A stretch of DNA of 64,000 nt from Paenibacillus alkaliterrae (GTDB lineage: Bacteria > Bacillota > Bacilli > Paenibacillales > Paenibacillaceae), in NCBI RefSeq assembly GCF_021532375.1, contig NZ_JAKGAP010000007.1, forward strand, positions 1 to 64,000, written 5' to 3'. The position numbers and the translations under genes are program-made. The notes under the pieces are model-generated. The model saw nothing but the letters and a program-made list of their open reading frames with translations. It was not told where the DNA came from and searched no databases. Positions 46,541 to 56,683 of this stretch are shown in pieces (positions within the stretch are counted from its first letter, which is position 1; each line of letters opens with the position of its first letter).

Positions 46541-47209
46541 TTACGCCATACCTCCTGATGAAGGGGAGCCGTTCTGCAGCTGGCGCATGTAGGCGAATAG
46601 AGCAGCATCGGTATCCCTCGTCGTTTTTGCAAGCACACTCGATGTTATATTTCCGGTATCTTTCGCATCTGACTGTCCCTCAGCGCCGTTGCTGAACTGC
46701 TGCATATAATATTGAATTCGTGTAGGTACTTGCTTGCGAATATCCTCTATAATGATTCGTCGGTGAAAGGGATCAAGCGGCAGGCAAAGCTCATTCTCAT
46801 AAGAAATCAGTTTCTGAGCAGCCTGCGTATCCAAATAACGGTTCATTTCGGCAAAAATATCGTCATATGGAGCAGGAAGAGGTGTGATCGCTGGTCCGGC
46901 TGAAGGGAAAACCTGCGGCTCTGTAACGCTAAGCTGGTCAATGCTGCCAGGAAATGTATCATTTCCTGAGCCGGGAGCGGTCATCCCGATATTCAACGTG
47001 CCATCCAGCTGTTCAACCTTCAATTGATCAAAATGATATTCAATGCTTTCGATGTTGTAAGAAGGACGAGCTTCAAGCTTTTTTACCTGATCGTATAAAG
47101 CATTAACCTGCGTCTCCAACTTATCGATGCGTTCTTGCTGTTCTCGCAGCTTATGCTGCACGTCAAGCGACCAGGCTTGCCAAGGAGACAGCTGATTAGG
47201 CTGCTGCAT
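46541..47209 (-). CDS. gerPC: spore germination protein GerPC
   Basis: 222 residues. An N-terminal coiled coil (QHKLREQQERIDKLETQVNALYDQVKKLEA, about 18-47) is followed by NIESIEYHFDQLKVEQLDGTLNIGM and a C-terminal domain with a conserved DIRKQVPTRIQYYM segment, as in GerPC. It contributes to germinant permeability of the spore coat. Confidence 0.88.
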   Translation of the reverse strand: MQQPNQLSPWQAWSLDVQHKLREQQERIDKLETQVNALYDQVKKLEARPSYNIESIEYHFDQLKVEQLDGTLNIGMTAPGSGNDTFPGSIDQLSVTEPQVFPSAGPAITPLPAPYDDIFAEMNRYLDTQAAQKLISYENELCLPLDPFHRRIIIEDIRKQVPTRIQYYMQQFSNGAEGQSDAKDTGNITSSVLAKTTRDTDAALFAYMRQLQNGSPSSGGMA

Positions 47210-47250
47210 CTGTCAATTCCTCCTTCACCTGAGTTAAAGAACTTAACCTG

Positions 47251-47454
47251 TCAGGTTGGGTTTGGGAGCGGGACAAAAGAAAGCGGACTAGGCCCGCCCA
47301 ACTGCGGAACGGGTCCCGTGAACCCGCCCGTATTATACAGCTGCGACAACGAACGAATGGATCCTGCGCTTCCGACCTGCAGGACGGAGCTGTTCGAGAC
47401 ATTATCGACTCGCATCTGATGGATTGTAATTTGCTGATGGATAGTTAGACTCAT
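47251..47454 (-). CDS. gerPB: spore germination protein GerPB
   Basis: 67 residues. The motif IHQMRVDNVSNSSVLQVGSAGSI is typical of GerPB. Its ATG overlaps the gerPA stop (ATGA). Followed by gerPC after a 41-base gap. Confidence 0.87.
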   Translation of the reverse strand: MSLTIHQQITIHQMRVDNVSNSSVLQVGSAGSIRSLSQLYNTGGFTGPVPQLGGPSPLSFVPLPNPT

Positions 47455-47678
47455 AAGACTCCCACATCATTATTCGTGTTATCCTGCACATCTGGATCAA
47501 GCGTGTTCGTAGCGCTCACTGCATTGTTGGAATTCGTAAGGCTTCCTGTTAAGAAAGAGCCTGAACCTGCGTACGTTTTCGAATTGCTGGATGGCGATAC
47601 TTCCAAGGCATCGCCGAACTGGATAATGGAGCCGGAGCCGACGCTAACAATTTTGACAAAACCGACGACAGCGGGCAT
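47451..47678 (-). CDS. gerPA: spore germination protein GerPA/GerPF family
   Basis: 75 residues. MPAVVGFVKIVSVGSGSIIQ, then FGDALEVSPSSNSKTYAGSG and NNAVSATNTLDPDVQDN, place it in the family shared by GerPA and GerPF; first position suggests GerPA. The frame runs open to 47786, but AAAGGGGATG and the family N-terminus set the start at 47678. No second family copy follows gerPE. Confidence 0.87.
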   Translation of the reverse strand: MPAVVGFVKIVSVGSGSIIQFGDALEVSPSSNSKTYAGSGSFLTGSLTNSNNAVSATNTLDPDVQDNTNNDVGVL

Positions 47679-47721
47679 AAGCATCCCCTTTCTTAATGTG
47701 AATATATTGTTCAGCTTCCTA

Positions 47722-47751
47722 CATTCTATGCGGCATACGCCCAGAGGTTCC
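47722..47751 (-). promoter_or_regulatory. candidate sigma-K promoter of the gerP operon
   Basis: On the minus strand, GCATAGAATG (47731-47722) resembles the sigma-K -10 (GNCATANNNT). An AC-containing GGAACC lies at 47751-47746, within the usual distance. gerP is sigma-K dependent in B. subtilis. The match at -35 is poor. Confidence 0.35.
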
Positions 47752-47816
47752 CGATAAGCAAGTAGCCTGAATGCGAGTGGGCGCATATGCTGGTAGAAGT
47801 GCTGGGAGGCAGGTGT

Positions 47817-48248
47817 TTGCTTGTGGCATCCAAATGGGATGATCTGGAACAGTGGATGGAAGGACAGCGGCTTCCAAGAGGCTTTGAGCTATTGCGGGAG
47901 CCGGATTGGGTAGAGCAATACGTTCGTAAAATGATGACCAAAGCGCTGCCCGAAGCTGCTGGAGCGATGATTGGCAAGGGATTGGCGACCTTTTCCGAAA
48001 CGCGCCACTTTGTTCTTGTGAAAATAAATTTACCTGAAGGCTATGAGCGGGAGCAGCTTAAACTGCTCGTACGTGAGGACCGGCTGCGCTTGGAAGGGCT
48101 GCCGGGCGGCAAAAATGAAACGATCAAGCTGCCGAAGCTTGTAAAGCCCCGGGTGTGTGAGACGCTATTGAAGAATGGCTTGTTACGGGTAAAGCTGAAA
48201 AAGCGCCCAACCAATCGTACGTACCATGAGGTCGATATTCGCGGTTAG
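47817..48248 (+). CDS. Hsp20/alpha-crystallin-like protein
   Basis: 143 residues. An N-terminal half with conserved-looking Trp residues (WDDLEQWMEGQRLPRGFELL) is followed by an alpha-crystallin-like sandwich (VLVKINLPEGYEREQLKLLVREDRLRLEG and LLRVKLKK). Divergent from gerPA, so a spore-coat or sporulation role is possible. TTG at 47817 is seven bases behind GGGAGG (47804-47809); the longer frame from ATG 47787 lacks a ribosome site. Confidence 0.72.
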   Translation: MLVASKWDDLEQWMEGQRLPRGFELLREPDWVEQYVRKMMTKALPEAAGAMIGKGLATFSETRHFVLVKINLPEGYEREQLKLLVREDRLRLEGLPGGKNETIKLPKLVKPRVCETLLKNGLLRVKLKKRPTNRTYHEVDIRG

Positions 48249-48263
48249 CTCCTATTGCGAGGA

Positions 48264-48303
48264 GAGATCGAGCGCATGCCAATGAGGCGTGCGCTCTCTA
48301 TTG
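48264..48303 (+). terminator. hairpin after the Hsp20-like gene
   Basis: GAGCGCATGCC pairs with GGCGTGCGCTC (one wobble) around a short loop. Only a weak T-rich tail follows. Confidence 0.55.
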
Positions 48304-48401
48304 TCACGAAATCGACAGGGTTTGCAGCTGGATTATGAGTGCTTTATCCCTTATAATGGCTAGTAAACGTGTACATATTAGCAAAAAAGGGAGTGCTTTC
48401 G

Positions 48402-48602
48402 GTGTCGTTAGTCGATGTAAGCAGTGTTTCTGCTTCGTTATTTATACTTGGAATCGTTTTTTTGTTGCTTATTTTCGGTTTGCTCAGCTTCGGAATATTG
48501 CGGATGTTTCAACAAAAATTTCGTACGGGCTGGCTTAGCTTCGGAGGAGCGGTCATTAGTTTTGCTGTCTTTATGTTGATATTAAATAAGTGGTATCTGT
48601 AG
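48402..48602 (+). CDS. small two-helix membrane protein, unknown
   Basis: 66 residues. Two hydrophobic helices (about 10-34 and 45-62) are separated by MFQQKFRTGWLSFGG. I do not recognise a family. GTG at 48402 lies eight bases after AAGGGAG; an upstream in-frame GTG at 48393 overlaps that site. It precedes another small membrane protein gene by 37 bases. Confidence 0.6.
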   Translation: MSLVDVSSVSASLFILGIVFLLLIFGLLSFGILRMFQQKFRTGWLSFGGAVISFAVFMLILNKWYL

Positions 48603-48639
48603 CGGGACTATAGATATATCACGACCGGAGGAATTAGGC

Positions 48640-48864
48640 TTGTTCTGGACTTTCATTTGGTTTCTCGTTAATATGCTGTTTGTCGCTTCCATTATTACAT
48701 ACTTATTTATGCATCGTTCGTATACGGAAAAGAGAAGGCTCTCGAACGATGCTGAGCTCCTTAACCGGCTGAATCGGCGTCGCAGGCTTGCAGGAGCGCT
48801 AAGTATTATCCTATTCATAGCGATGGCGGCCAGCTTTATGATCAACATGCGATTGAATGGTTAA
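48640..48864 (+). CDS. small two-helix membrane protein, unknown
   Basis: 74 residues. Hydrophobic segments at about 2-24 and 50-68 flank a basic middle (HRSYTEKRRLSNDAELLNRL, NRRRRL). TTG at 48640 follows CCGGAGGAATT. No family recognised. Probably cotranscribed with the preceding small gene and closed by a good terminator. Confidence 0.62.
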   Translation: MFWTFIWFLVNMLFVASIITYLFMHRSYTEKRRLSNDAELLNRLNRRRRLAGALSIILFIAMAASFMINMRLNG

Positions 48865-48867
48865 GAG

Positions 48868-48894
48868 GCTCTCATTGACGAGAGCTTTTTTTTT
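48868..48894 (+). terminator. intrinsic terminator
   Basis: GCTCTC (48868-48873) pairs with GAGAGC (48880-48885), followed by nine T. Confidence 0.88.
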
Positions 48895-48939
48895 GGTCAT
48901 TATGGAGATAGAAACTTTTAAAGTTCGGAGGTTCGATCG

Positions 48940-49377
48940 ATGCATACAATGGAAGACATTATACGCCGGATGTCTAGTCAAGGACTGCGAATAACGGATC
49001 AAAGGAAGACGCTTGCAAAGCTTTTTTCGGAGACGCAGGGTTATTTGGCCCCGAAGGAAGTATACGAATATATGGGCAAATCGTACACGGGCTTAAGCTT
49101 CGATACGGTATATCGCAATTTGCGCGTAATGGAAGAGCTTGGCGTACTGGAGCAGGTCATTTTCGAGGATGGCGGGAAGTTCAAGCTGCATTGCAGAGAG
49201 CATGATCACCATCACCATATGATTTGCCTGCAATGCGGCAAGACGTATCCGATTAAGTTTTGCCCGATGGAGCAGACGATCGTACCGGAAGATTTCCGGG
49301 TGGTGAAGCACAAATTCGAGGTTTTCGGCTACTGTAAGGAATGTGCGCAGGATGAGCCGGCAGCCAGCGAGCTGTAA
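48940..49377 (+). CDS. zur: Fur family regulator, probably Zur
   Basis: 145 residues. A winged-helix domain ([31 protein letters not shown]) is followed by the [18 protein letters not shown] metal region and a second Cys pair (CKECAQ) for structural zinc. The Zur assignment rests on resemblance to B. subtilis Zur and on a Zur-like box in front of znuA at 52233; plain Fur remains possible. GGAGG precedes ATG by about ten bases. Confidence 0.82.
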   Translation: MHTMEDIIRRMSSQGLRITDQRKTLAKLFSETQGYLAPKEVYEYMGKSYTGLSFDTVYRNLRVMEELGVLEQVIFEDGGKFKLHCREHDHHHHMICLQCGKTYPIKFCPMEQTIVPEDFRVVKHKFEVFGYCKECAQDEPAASEL

Positions 49378-49394
49378 TGCGCACAGGAAGCGTG

Positions 49395-49634
49395 ATGAAG
49401 CGTGTGACACAGGCGCCTATACATTTTTATCGTAAGGTGATATCGCCTCTGACACCGCCTTCGTGCCGGTTTTACCCCACTTGCTCGATGTATGCGCTGG
49501 AAGCGATCGAGAAGCATGGCGCGGCAAAGGGTTCATGGTTTGCGGCGAAACGGATCGCACGCTGTCATCCGTTTAACCCGGGTGGTTATGACCCCGTCCC
49601 GCCGGTGCATGACGATAAGGCTGCTGCACCTTGA
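49395..49634 (+). CDS. yidD: membrane protein insertion efficiency factor YidD
   Basis: 79 residues. The signature [22 protein letters not shown] and [14 protein letters not shown] is diagnostic. YidD assists YidC/OxaA-dependent membrane insertion. ATG 49395 sits behind CAGGAAG; the frame extends to 49377, where it touches the zur stop. The -35 box of the metG promoter overlaps its stop codon. Confidence 0.92.
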   Translation: MKRVTQAPIHFYRKVISPLTPPSCRFYPTCSMYALEAIEKHGAAKGSWFAAKRIARCHPFNPGGYDPVPPVHDDKAAAP

Positions 49635-49660
49635 CAGGGAAGGCAAGGATTCGGTATATT
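49631..49660 (+). promoter_or_regulatory. sigma-A promoter of metG
   Basis: TTGACA (49631-49636) and TATATT (49655-49660), spacer 18. The -35 hexamer includes the yidD stop codon. Confidence 0.72.
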
Positions 49661-49666
49661 TTGAAA

Positions 49667-49977
49667 TAGATGCATCCATATATATCCTGGGAACGGATAA
49701 GTACAATGGAATACCTTTGCAGAGAGTCGGGCATGCTGGTGAGAGCCGACAAGGGAAGCTATTGGAAGATGGTCCGGGAGGATTCGTACTCAAGCTGCAG
49801 CACGATCGATTGCTGAGTAAGGGAACGACGTAATGCCGGCGTTAACGGCTGAGCCGCCAAGAAGGCGGCACACGAAGCTTTCACGCTGCAGAAGGTAATA
49901 TTTGCGCACGTGATCGAAATTTGGGTGGTACCGCGTGAGTGTTAACTCTCGTCCCATGTTGGACGGGAGTTTTTTGC
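49667..49977 (+). promoter_or_regulatory. T-box riboswitch leader of metG
   Basis: The conserved TGGGTGGTACCGCG lies at 49922-49935. The terminator stem pairs AACTCTCGTCCCA (from 49944) with the ACGGGAGTT arm and ends in six T. A candidate Met specifier ATG is at 49769-49771 in GGAAGATGGTCC, within Stem I. It should sense uncharged tRNA-Met. Confidence 0.88.
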
Positions 49978-50000
49978 GTTTTTCAGCTTCAATACGATAA

Positions 50001-52004
<2,004 letters not shown>

Positions 52005-52056
52005 CAAAGAACGTAATTATTCCCAGGTTAGTTAAGGCTGGCAGTAAGGGCAATAA

Positions 52057-52096
52057 GGGGAGTACGGGCTTGCAAAAGCCCGTACTCCCCATTTGC
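52057..52096 (+). terminator. intrinsic terminator of metG
   Basis: GGGGAGTACGGGC (52057-52069) pairs perfectly with GCCCGTACTCCCC, then ATTTG. Confidence 0.8.
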
Positions 52097-52196
52097 TATT
52101 TGGGATAAAATTGTCTCAAACATACGGGGATGACATTATATTTCCTCTTATTCTTGTCAATAGATAGAGTAAGCCTATATATAAGTGTCTCTATGG

Positions 52197-52250
52197 TTGA
52201 CAGCCTGCTGTGAGAGTCGTATAATACAAAACGTAATCATAACGATTACT
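52197..52250 (+). promoter_or_regulatory. znuA promoter with Zur box
   Basis: TTGACA (52197-52202) and TATAAT (52220-52225) are 17 bases apart. Over the expected transcript start lies the inverted repeat GTAATC-ATAAC-GATTAC (52233-52249), close to Bacillus Zur operators. Zinc-loaded Zur bound there would block transcription. Confidence 0.8.
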
Positions 52251-52289
52251 AAAAGAAGCGTATAGAAACAGAAGTGGGGAGAGAATCAA

Positions 52290-53315
52290 ATGAAAACATC
52301 GAATTCATCGATACGATTTACTGCACTAAGCTTGCTGCTATCGGCTCTGCTGATATTTGCGGTTGCCTGTGGAAATAATGTCAATAACGCGAACAAACCG
52401 GCTAATGCCGGCAATACGCCGGAAGTAAGCAATGAAACCGAAGTAGTAGAAAAGCAGCAGGTGAGTGTTGTTACAAGCTTTTATCCTTTGTATTTTCTTG
52501 CCTCTGAAATTGGAGGAGAGCATGTCGAGGCGGTCAATCTAGTAGCTGCAGGCGTAGAGCCGCATGATTGGACTCCAAAGAGCCGTGATTTGGATACCGC
52601 ATCGAAAGCCCAATTGTTCCTGTATCATGGAGTTGGTCTGGAAGGCTGGGTTGACGATTTTGTTAAGGGCTTGTCCAAGGACAGCGCCGTAATTGCGAAA
52701 GAAATGAGCGAAGGCATTGACCTGATTGAAGGCTCTGAAGAGGAGAACGAGCATGCTGAAGAAGAAGGACACGAAGATGAGCATTCGGAAGAGGGATTAG
52801 ATCCGCATACGTGGGTAAGTCCCAAATCTGCACTTATTCTCGCGGAAAACGTGAAAAACAGTTTAGTTGAGGTTGACGAAGCTAATCAAACGGATTACGA
52901 AAAAAATTACGACGAGCTTAAAAAGAAGATTGAGGCAATAGATGCAGACTACACAGCTAAGCTTGCTAATACTTCGAATAAAAACATCGTTGTATCGCAT
53001 CAAGCCTTTGGATATTTGGCACGCGATTACGGTTTAAATCAAGTAGCCATAATGGGACTTAGTCCGGATGCAGAGCCTCGTGCTCAAGATTTACTTAGCA
53101 TTACGGAGTTCGTGAAAGAAAACAATGTCAAATATATTTTCTTCGAGGAGCTGGTATCCGATCAGCTGGCGAGCACGCTTGCTGGCGAAGCGGATGTCGA
53201 GACGTTGGTACTGAATCCGCTTGAGGGATTAACCACAGAGCAGGATAAGTCAGGAGAGACGTATCTATCATTGATGGAACGAAACTTGCAAAATCTCGTG
53301 CAAGCATTACAATAG
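52290..53315 (+). CDS. znuA: zinc ABC transporter substrate-binding lipoprotein
   Basis: 341 residues. A lipoprotein signal with the lipobox AVAC (Cys27) is followed by a cluster A-I metal-binding fold: VEPHDWTPKSRD, a His/Glu-rich loop (about 152-172, NEHAEEEGHEDEHSEEG), DPHTWVSPKSA and VVSHQAFGYLARDYG. It captures zinc outside the membrane for ZnuBC. GGGGAGAG precedes ATG. The charged loop is the usual sign of zinc rather than manganese specificity. Confidence 0.92.
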   Translation: MKTSNSSIRFTALSLLLSALLIFAVACGNNVNNANKPANAGNTPEVSNETEVVEKQQVSVVTSFYPLYFLASEIGGEHVEAVNLVAAGVEPHDWTPKSRDLDTASKAQLFLYHGVGLEGWVDDFVKGLSKDSAVIAKEMSEGIDLIEGSEEENEHAEEEGHEDEHSEEGLDPHTWVSPKSALILAENVKNSLVEVDEANQTDYEKNYDELKKKIEAIDADYTAKLANTSNKNIVVSHQAFGYLARDYGLNQVAIMGLSPDAEPRAQDLLSITEFVKENNVKYIFFEELVSDQLASTLAGEADVETLVLNPLEGLTTEQDKSGETYLSLMERNLQNLVQALQ

Positions 53316-53328
53316 AAAAAAAAAAACC

Positions 53329-53351
53329 TACGGAGCTGATTCAGCTCCGTA
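53329..53351. other. hairpin between znuA and znuC
   Basis: A perfect 23-base palindrome with 11-pair arms (TACGGAGCTGA with TCAGCTCCGTA), preceded by a run of A (53316-53326, broken near its start). No T run follows on the plus strand. It may protect or process the znuA message and favour more ZnuA than ZnuCB. Confidence 0.55.
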
Positions 53352-53371
53352 TTGCTGTGAGGAGAGAAATT

Positions 53372-54196
53372 ATGGCGCAAATAACCTTAACAACAAATGC
53401 AAATGCCAGCTGCCACCAAGAGGTTATTTCCTTACAGGACGTCTCCTTTTCCTTTCAACAGCAGATGGTCATTTCGGATCTAAGCTTTGCGGTGAAGGAG
53501 CGAGATTTCATCGGCCTAATAGGCACTAATGGAGCAGGGAAAACGACATTGCTTCGAATGATCGTCGGCTTATTGAAGCCGACAAGCGGCATGATTCGTC
53601 TTTTCGGAGAGAATATTAACGACTTTAAGCAGTGGGAGCGCATCGGATACGTTCCGCAAAAAAATTCGTTTAATCCGCTTTTTCCGGCTACTGTTCGTGA
53701 AGTTGTACTGTCGGGGCTCTATGGACGAAATAAGCTGTTTAAAAAAATGACAAAGACCGATTATAAGAAGTGTGATGACGCGCTTCATGCGATGGGCATC
53801 GATGATTTGCAGGATAAGCGAATCGGCCAACTCTCGGGAGGACAGCAGCAGCGTGTCTTTTTGGCCAGAGCGCTTATTAATAATCCAACGCTGCTTATTT
53901 TGGATGAGCCGACCGTTGGCATCGATACGGAAACGCAAGAGAGCTTTTTTCATATGATCAAGCATATGCATCAGCATCATAACATTACCTTTTTGATGGT
54001 ATCGCATGATTTGGATATGATTCGCTCGTATTTGGGTGAAGCGCCGGCTTCACAGAATGGAAAACTAAAGTTTCATATTAAGCATTCGCATGAAACGCAG
54101 GATTGTGTGGAAAATGATCTGGCACATAGCTTGAAGGGTCTAAGGGAGCAAATGGAGAGCAGGAAAGAGGTTGTTTTGATTGGAGATCGTAACTAG
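53372..54196 (+). CDS. znuC: zinc ABC transporter ATP-binding protein
   Basis: 274 residues. Walker A GTNGAGKT is at 51-58, the signature [15 protein letters not shown], Walker [13 protein letters not shown] and H-loop MVSHDLD follow. The C-terminal tail contains a few His residues. It drives ZnuB-mediated zinc import. ATG 53372 lies behind GAGGAGAG; the preceding GTG/AGG frame extension is not needed. It overlaps znuB by 17 bases. Confidence 0.92.
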   Translation: MAQITLTTNANASCHQEVISLQDVSFSFQQQMVISDLSFAVKERDFIGLIGTNGAGKTTLLRMIVGLLKPTSGMIRLFGENINDFKQWERIGYVPQKNSFNPLFPATVREVVLSGLYGRNKLFKKMTKTDYKKCDDALHAMGIDDLQDKRIGQLSGGQQQRVFLARALINNPTLLILDEPTVGIDTETQESFFHMIKHMHQHHNITFLMVSHDLDMIRSYLGEAPASQNGKLKFHIKHSHETQDCVENDLAHSLKGLREQMESRKEVVLIGDRN

Positions 54197-54989
54197 CGAA
54201 TTTTTTCAACGAGCCCTCATTGGCGGATTGTTAATTGGCGTAACAGCCCCGCTGATGGGCTTATTTCTTGTCCTTCGCAGGCTGGCCATGATTGGGGATA
54301 CGCTATCCCATGTATCGATTGCCGGCGTTGCGCTTGGTTTCTTGATCGGCGTATACCCGATTGCAGTAGGATTATTGTTTGCGATTGCCGCATCCTTCGC
54401 TATCGAGAAGCTGCGCAAGGCCTATAAGACGTATGCCGAGCTGTCGATTGCGATTATTATGTCCGGCGGTGTCGCTTTGGCTTCCCTCTTATTTACGATG
54501 GGAAAAGATTTTAATATGAACGTGAACAGCTATTTGTTTGGAAGCATTTATACGCTTAACTTGACGGATTTGTATGTAATCGGGGGTGTAACAGCTGTTG
54601 TTCTCATTGCGATCCGGACTCAGGTTAAAGAGCTGTTCCTCATTACATTCGATGAGGACGCTGCGGCGGTCAGCGGCTTGCCCGTCAAATTTTATAATGT
54701 TATGATAAGCGTGCTTACTGCGCTAGTTATTAGTGTTTCTATAAAAATTGTAGGTGCGCTGCTTGTTTCCGCATTGCTCACGATTCCCGCTGCCTGCAGC
54801 TTGATCACAGCCCGGAGCTTTCGGCAGAGCGTCATAACGGTCGTTGTTATCGGCGAGCTGGCCGTTGTCTGCGGTTTGCTCATTGCCGGCATATGGAATC
54901 TTGCGCCTGGCGGAACGATCGTATTATTACTGATTGCTGTTCTACTCTTGCTGCTTCTGTTTCGCCGAGGCGTGCGGGTTGGCAGTTGA
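54180..54989 (+). CDS. znuB: zinc ABC transporter permease
   Basis: 269 residues with eight or so membrane helices. The ABC-3 family motifs LRRLAMIGDTLSHVSIAGVALG and VGALLVSALLTIPAACSLI are intact. It forms the zinc channel. The start is TTG at 54180, inside the end of znuC, behind AGGAAAGAGG. Order znuA-znuC-znuB. Confidence 0.92.
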   Translation: MEIVTSEFFQRALIGGLLIGVTAPLMGLFLVLRRLAMIGDTLSHVSIAGVALGFLIGVYPIAVGLLFAIAASFAIEKLRKAYKTYAELSIAIIMSGGVALASLLFTMGKDFNMNVNSYLFGSIYTLNLTDLYVIGGVTAVVLIAIRTQVKELFLITFDEDAAAVSGLPVKFYNVMISVLTALVISVSIKIVGALLVSALLTIPAACSLITARSFRQSVITVVVIGELAVVCGLLIAGIWNLAPGGTIVLLLIAVLLLLLLFRRGVRVGS

Positions 54990-55009
54990 TCGGAATGAGG
55001 TGAAGAAGT

Positions 55010-55723
55010 TTGTCCGACATTAACATTTGGCTGGCGTTCGGCGCTGGTTTCGCATCGTTTATATCGCCATGTTGCTTACCGCTATACCCGTCGTATTTAT
55101 CATACATAACGGGCATTTCCGTAACCGATTTGAAGGAAAGTACGAATGCAAAGCAAAAACGTATGCGAACAATGTCCCATACGCTGTTTTTCATATTAGG
55201 ATTCTGTACGGTTTATTATGCTTTGGGATATGGAACTAATGTGTTTGCGGAGTTTTTTAGCGATTACAGACAGCTTATCAGGCAATTATCCGCTATCTTG
55301 ATTATTTTAATGGGGCTATTCCTTATCGGCTTGTTTCAGCCGCAGCTGCTTATGAAAGAACGTCGTATGAATTTGATACCGAAAAAAGCTAATTACATCA
55401 GCTCTTTTATTTTTGGAATTGGTTTTTCCGCAGGCTGGACGCCATGCATGGGGCCGGCATTAACCGCTATTCTGGGATTAGCAGCGACTGAACCGGGTAC
55501 ATGGTTTCAATTAACGACTGCCTATGCGTTAGGCTTCGCCATTCCGTTTTTTGTACTTGCTTTTTTCCTTGGAACGGCAAGATGGATTTTGAAATATTCC
55601 GCTGCAGTTATGAAAATCGGCGGAGCCATTATGATCCTGATGGGGATTTTGCTCTTTACGGATCAAATGACCAAAATTACGATATGGCTTAATGTTATTA
55701 CGCCGGAATGGTTAACCTTCTAA
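55010..55723 (+). CDS. ccdA: cytochrome c biogenesis protein CcdA
   Basis: 237 residues, six membrane helices. Cys in SPCCLPLYPSY (21-22) and in GWTPCMGPALTAILG form the redox pair that carries electrons across the membrane to extracytoplasmic thioredoxin-like proteins. In spore formers CcdA serves cytochrome c maturation and spore cortex formation. TTG at 55010 follows GAGGTGAAG. No thioredoxin-like partner gene is adjacent. Confidence 0.92.
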   Translation: MSDINIWLAFGAGFASFISPCCLPLYPSYLSYITGISVTDLKESTNAKQKRMRTMSHTLFFILGFCTVYYALGYGTNVFAEFFSDYRQLIRQLSAILIILMGLFLIGLFQPQLLMKERRMNLIPKKANYISSFIFGIGFSAGWTPCMGPALTAILGLAATEPGTWFQLTTAYALGFAIPFFVLAFFLGTARWILKYSAAVMKIGGAIMILMGILLFTDQMTKITIWLNVITPEWLTF

Positions 55724-55756
55724 ATGATGCAACTGTCCGCAACCGCACAGATCGGG

Positions 55757-55786
55757 TTGCAGTTCGTGTAATAGACAGTGTATGAT
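55757..55786 (+). promoter_or_regulatory. probable promoter of mntR
   Basis: TTGCAG (55757-55762) and TATGAT (55781-55786), spacer 18 bases. Confidence 0.55.
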
Positions 55787-55840
55787 ACATAGAGTAACGC
55801 CTGGGAACTAGGTGAAGAAGTATGGTTAGGGGGTTCTTCA

Positions 55841-56263
55841 GTGCCGACACCGAGCATGGAAGACTACTTGGAAAGAATTTATAAGCTAATCGATGAAAAA
55901 GGTTATGCGCGTGTCTCGGACATTGCAGAAGGACTTGAGGTGCATCCGTCCTCAGTCACCAAGATGATTCAAAAGCTTGATAAAGATAATTATTTGATTT
56001 ACGAGAAGTATCGGGGACTTGTCCTGACCAATAAAGGCAAGAAAATGGGGAAGAGGCTTGTTGACCGTCACCAGCTTCTCGAATCATTTTTGACGACGAT
56101 TGGCGTTCAGGATGAAAATATTTATCAGGACGTAGAAGGAATAGAGCATCATTTGAGCTGGGATTCCATTACCTGCATTGAAACATTGGTTGAATATTTC
56201 CGCCGGGATTCACAAAGATTGGACGAGCTGCGCGCTGTGCGGGCTGAATTGGACAATGAGTAA
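55841..56263 (+). CDS. mntR: manganese-dependent regulator MntR
   Basis: 140 residues, DtxR family. The sequence is very close to B. subtilis MntR in the winged helix ([21 protein letters not shown]) and the dimer region ([13 protein letters not shown]). The metal ligands Asp8, Glu11 and His77 and the Glu/His of EGIEHH are kept; Asp8 marks manganese specificity. GTG at 55841 follows TTAGGGGG. No manganese transporter gene lies in the window. Confidence 0.94.
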   Translation: MPTPSMEDYLERIYKLIDEKGYARVSDIAEGLEVHPSSVTKMIQKLDKDNYLIYEKYRGLVLTNKGKKMGKRLVDRHQLLESFLTTIGVQDENIYQDVEGIEHHLSWDSITCIETLVEYFRRDSQRLDELRAVRAELDNE

Positions 56264-56290
56264 TACATAAGGGTCGGAAGAAGCGACAAA

Positions 56291-56325
56291 GAAGGGTCGG
56301 AAGCAATTGCTTCCGACCTTCTTCC
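56291..56325. terminator. bidirectional terminator between mntR and a convergent gene
   Basis: A perfect palindrome at 56291-56321 with 15-pair arms, between genes that converge on it. A partial copy of its left arm (GGGTCGGAAG) lies just upstream at 56271-56280. Confidence 0.8.
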
Positions 56326-56331
56326 ATCTAA

Positions 56332-56649
56332 TTAGTGATATTTAGGCAAATCATCGTCTTCCTTGCCGCCCTCGATAACCCGGAAAGGCACCGTCTTGGA
56401 GCGAGGCTTAGTCATTTTTGCTTTAGCGGCGGTTGCGCGTCTTTGCTTCACGTACGTACGGCTCTGCTGGGAGCCAGCGCCTCTAAGGAAAGATGGCGGA
56501 TACTTATACATCAGGAATATACCGCCAAGCACCACGATAGGAATGATAAATGCGCCCGGACTCATAAACACGCTATATACGAGACCGATAACGAGTAATG
56601 CAAATAATGAAATAGACCATACATTCCATTTTCTCGGCATTCTGCTCAT
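56332..56649 (-). CDS. hypothetical membrane protein with basic tail
   Basis: 105 residues from ATG 56649. Two hydrophobic helices (about 10-47, SISLFALLVIGLVYSVFM and IIPIVVLGGIFLMYKY) are followed by a strongly basic, Lys/Arg/Thr-rich stretch and an acidic end. No family recognised. GGAAGGG supports 56649 over the upstream ATG at 56676, which has no ribosome site. It follows yqhQ on the same strand after a 34-base gap. Confidence 0.7.
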   Translation of the reverse strand: MSRMPRKWNVWSISLFALLVIGLVYSVFMSPGAFIIPIVVLGGIFLMYKYPPSFLRGAGSQQSRTYVKQRRATAAKAKMTKPRSKTVPFRVIEGGKEDDDLPKYH

Positions 56650-56683
56650 CGTAATAGACCGCCCTTCCATATTCATAGTGAAA

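Noticed and set aside
49492-49833. 113-codon plus-strand frame between yidD and metG
   Set aside because: Covers the end of yidD in another frame, the metG promoter and the T-box leader.
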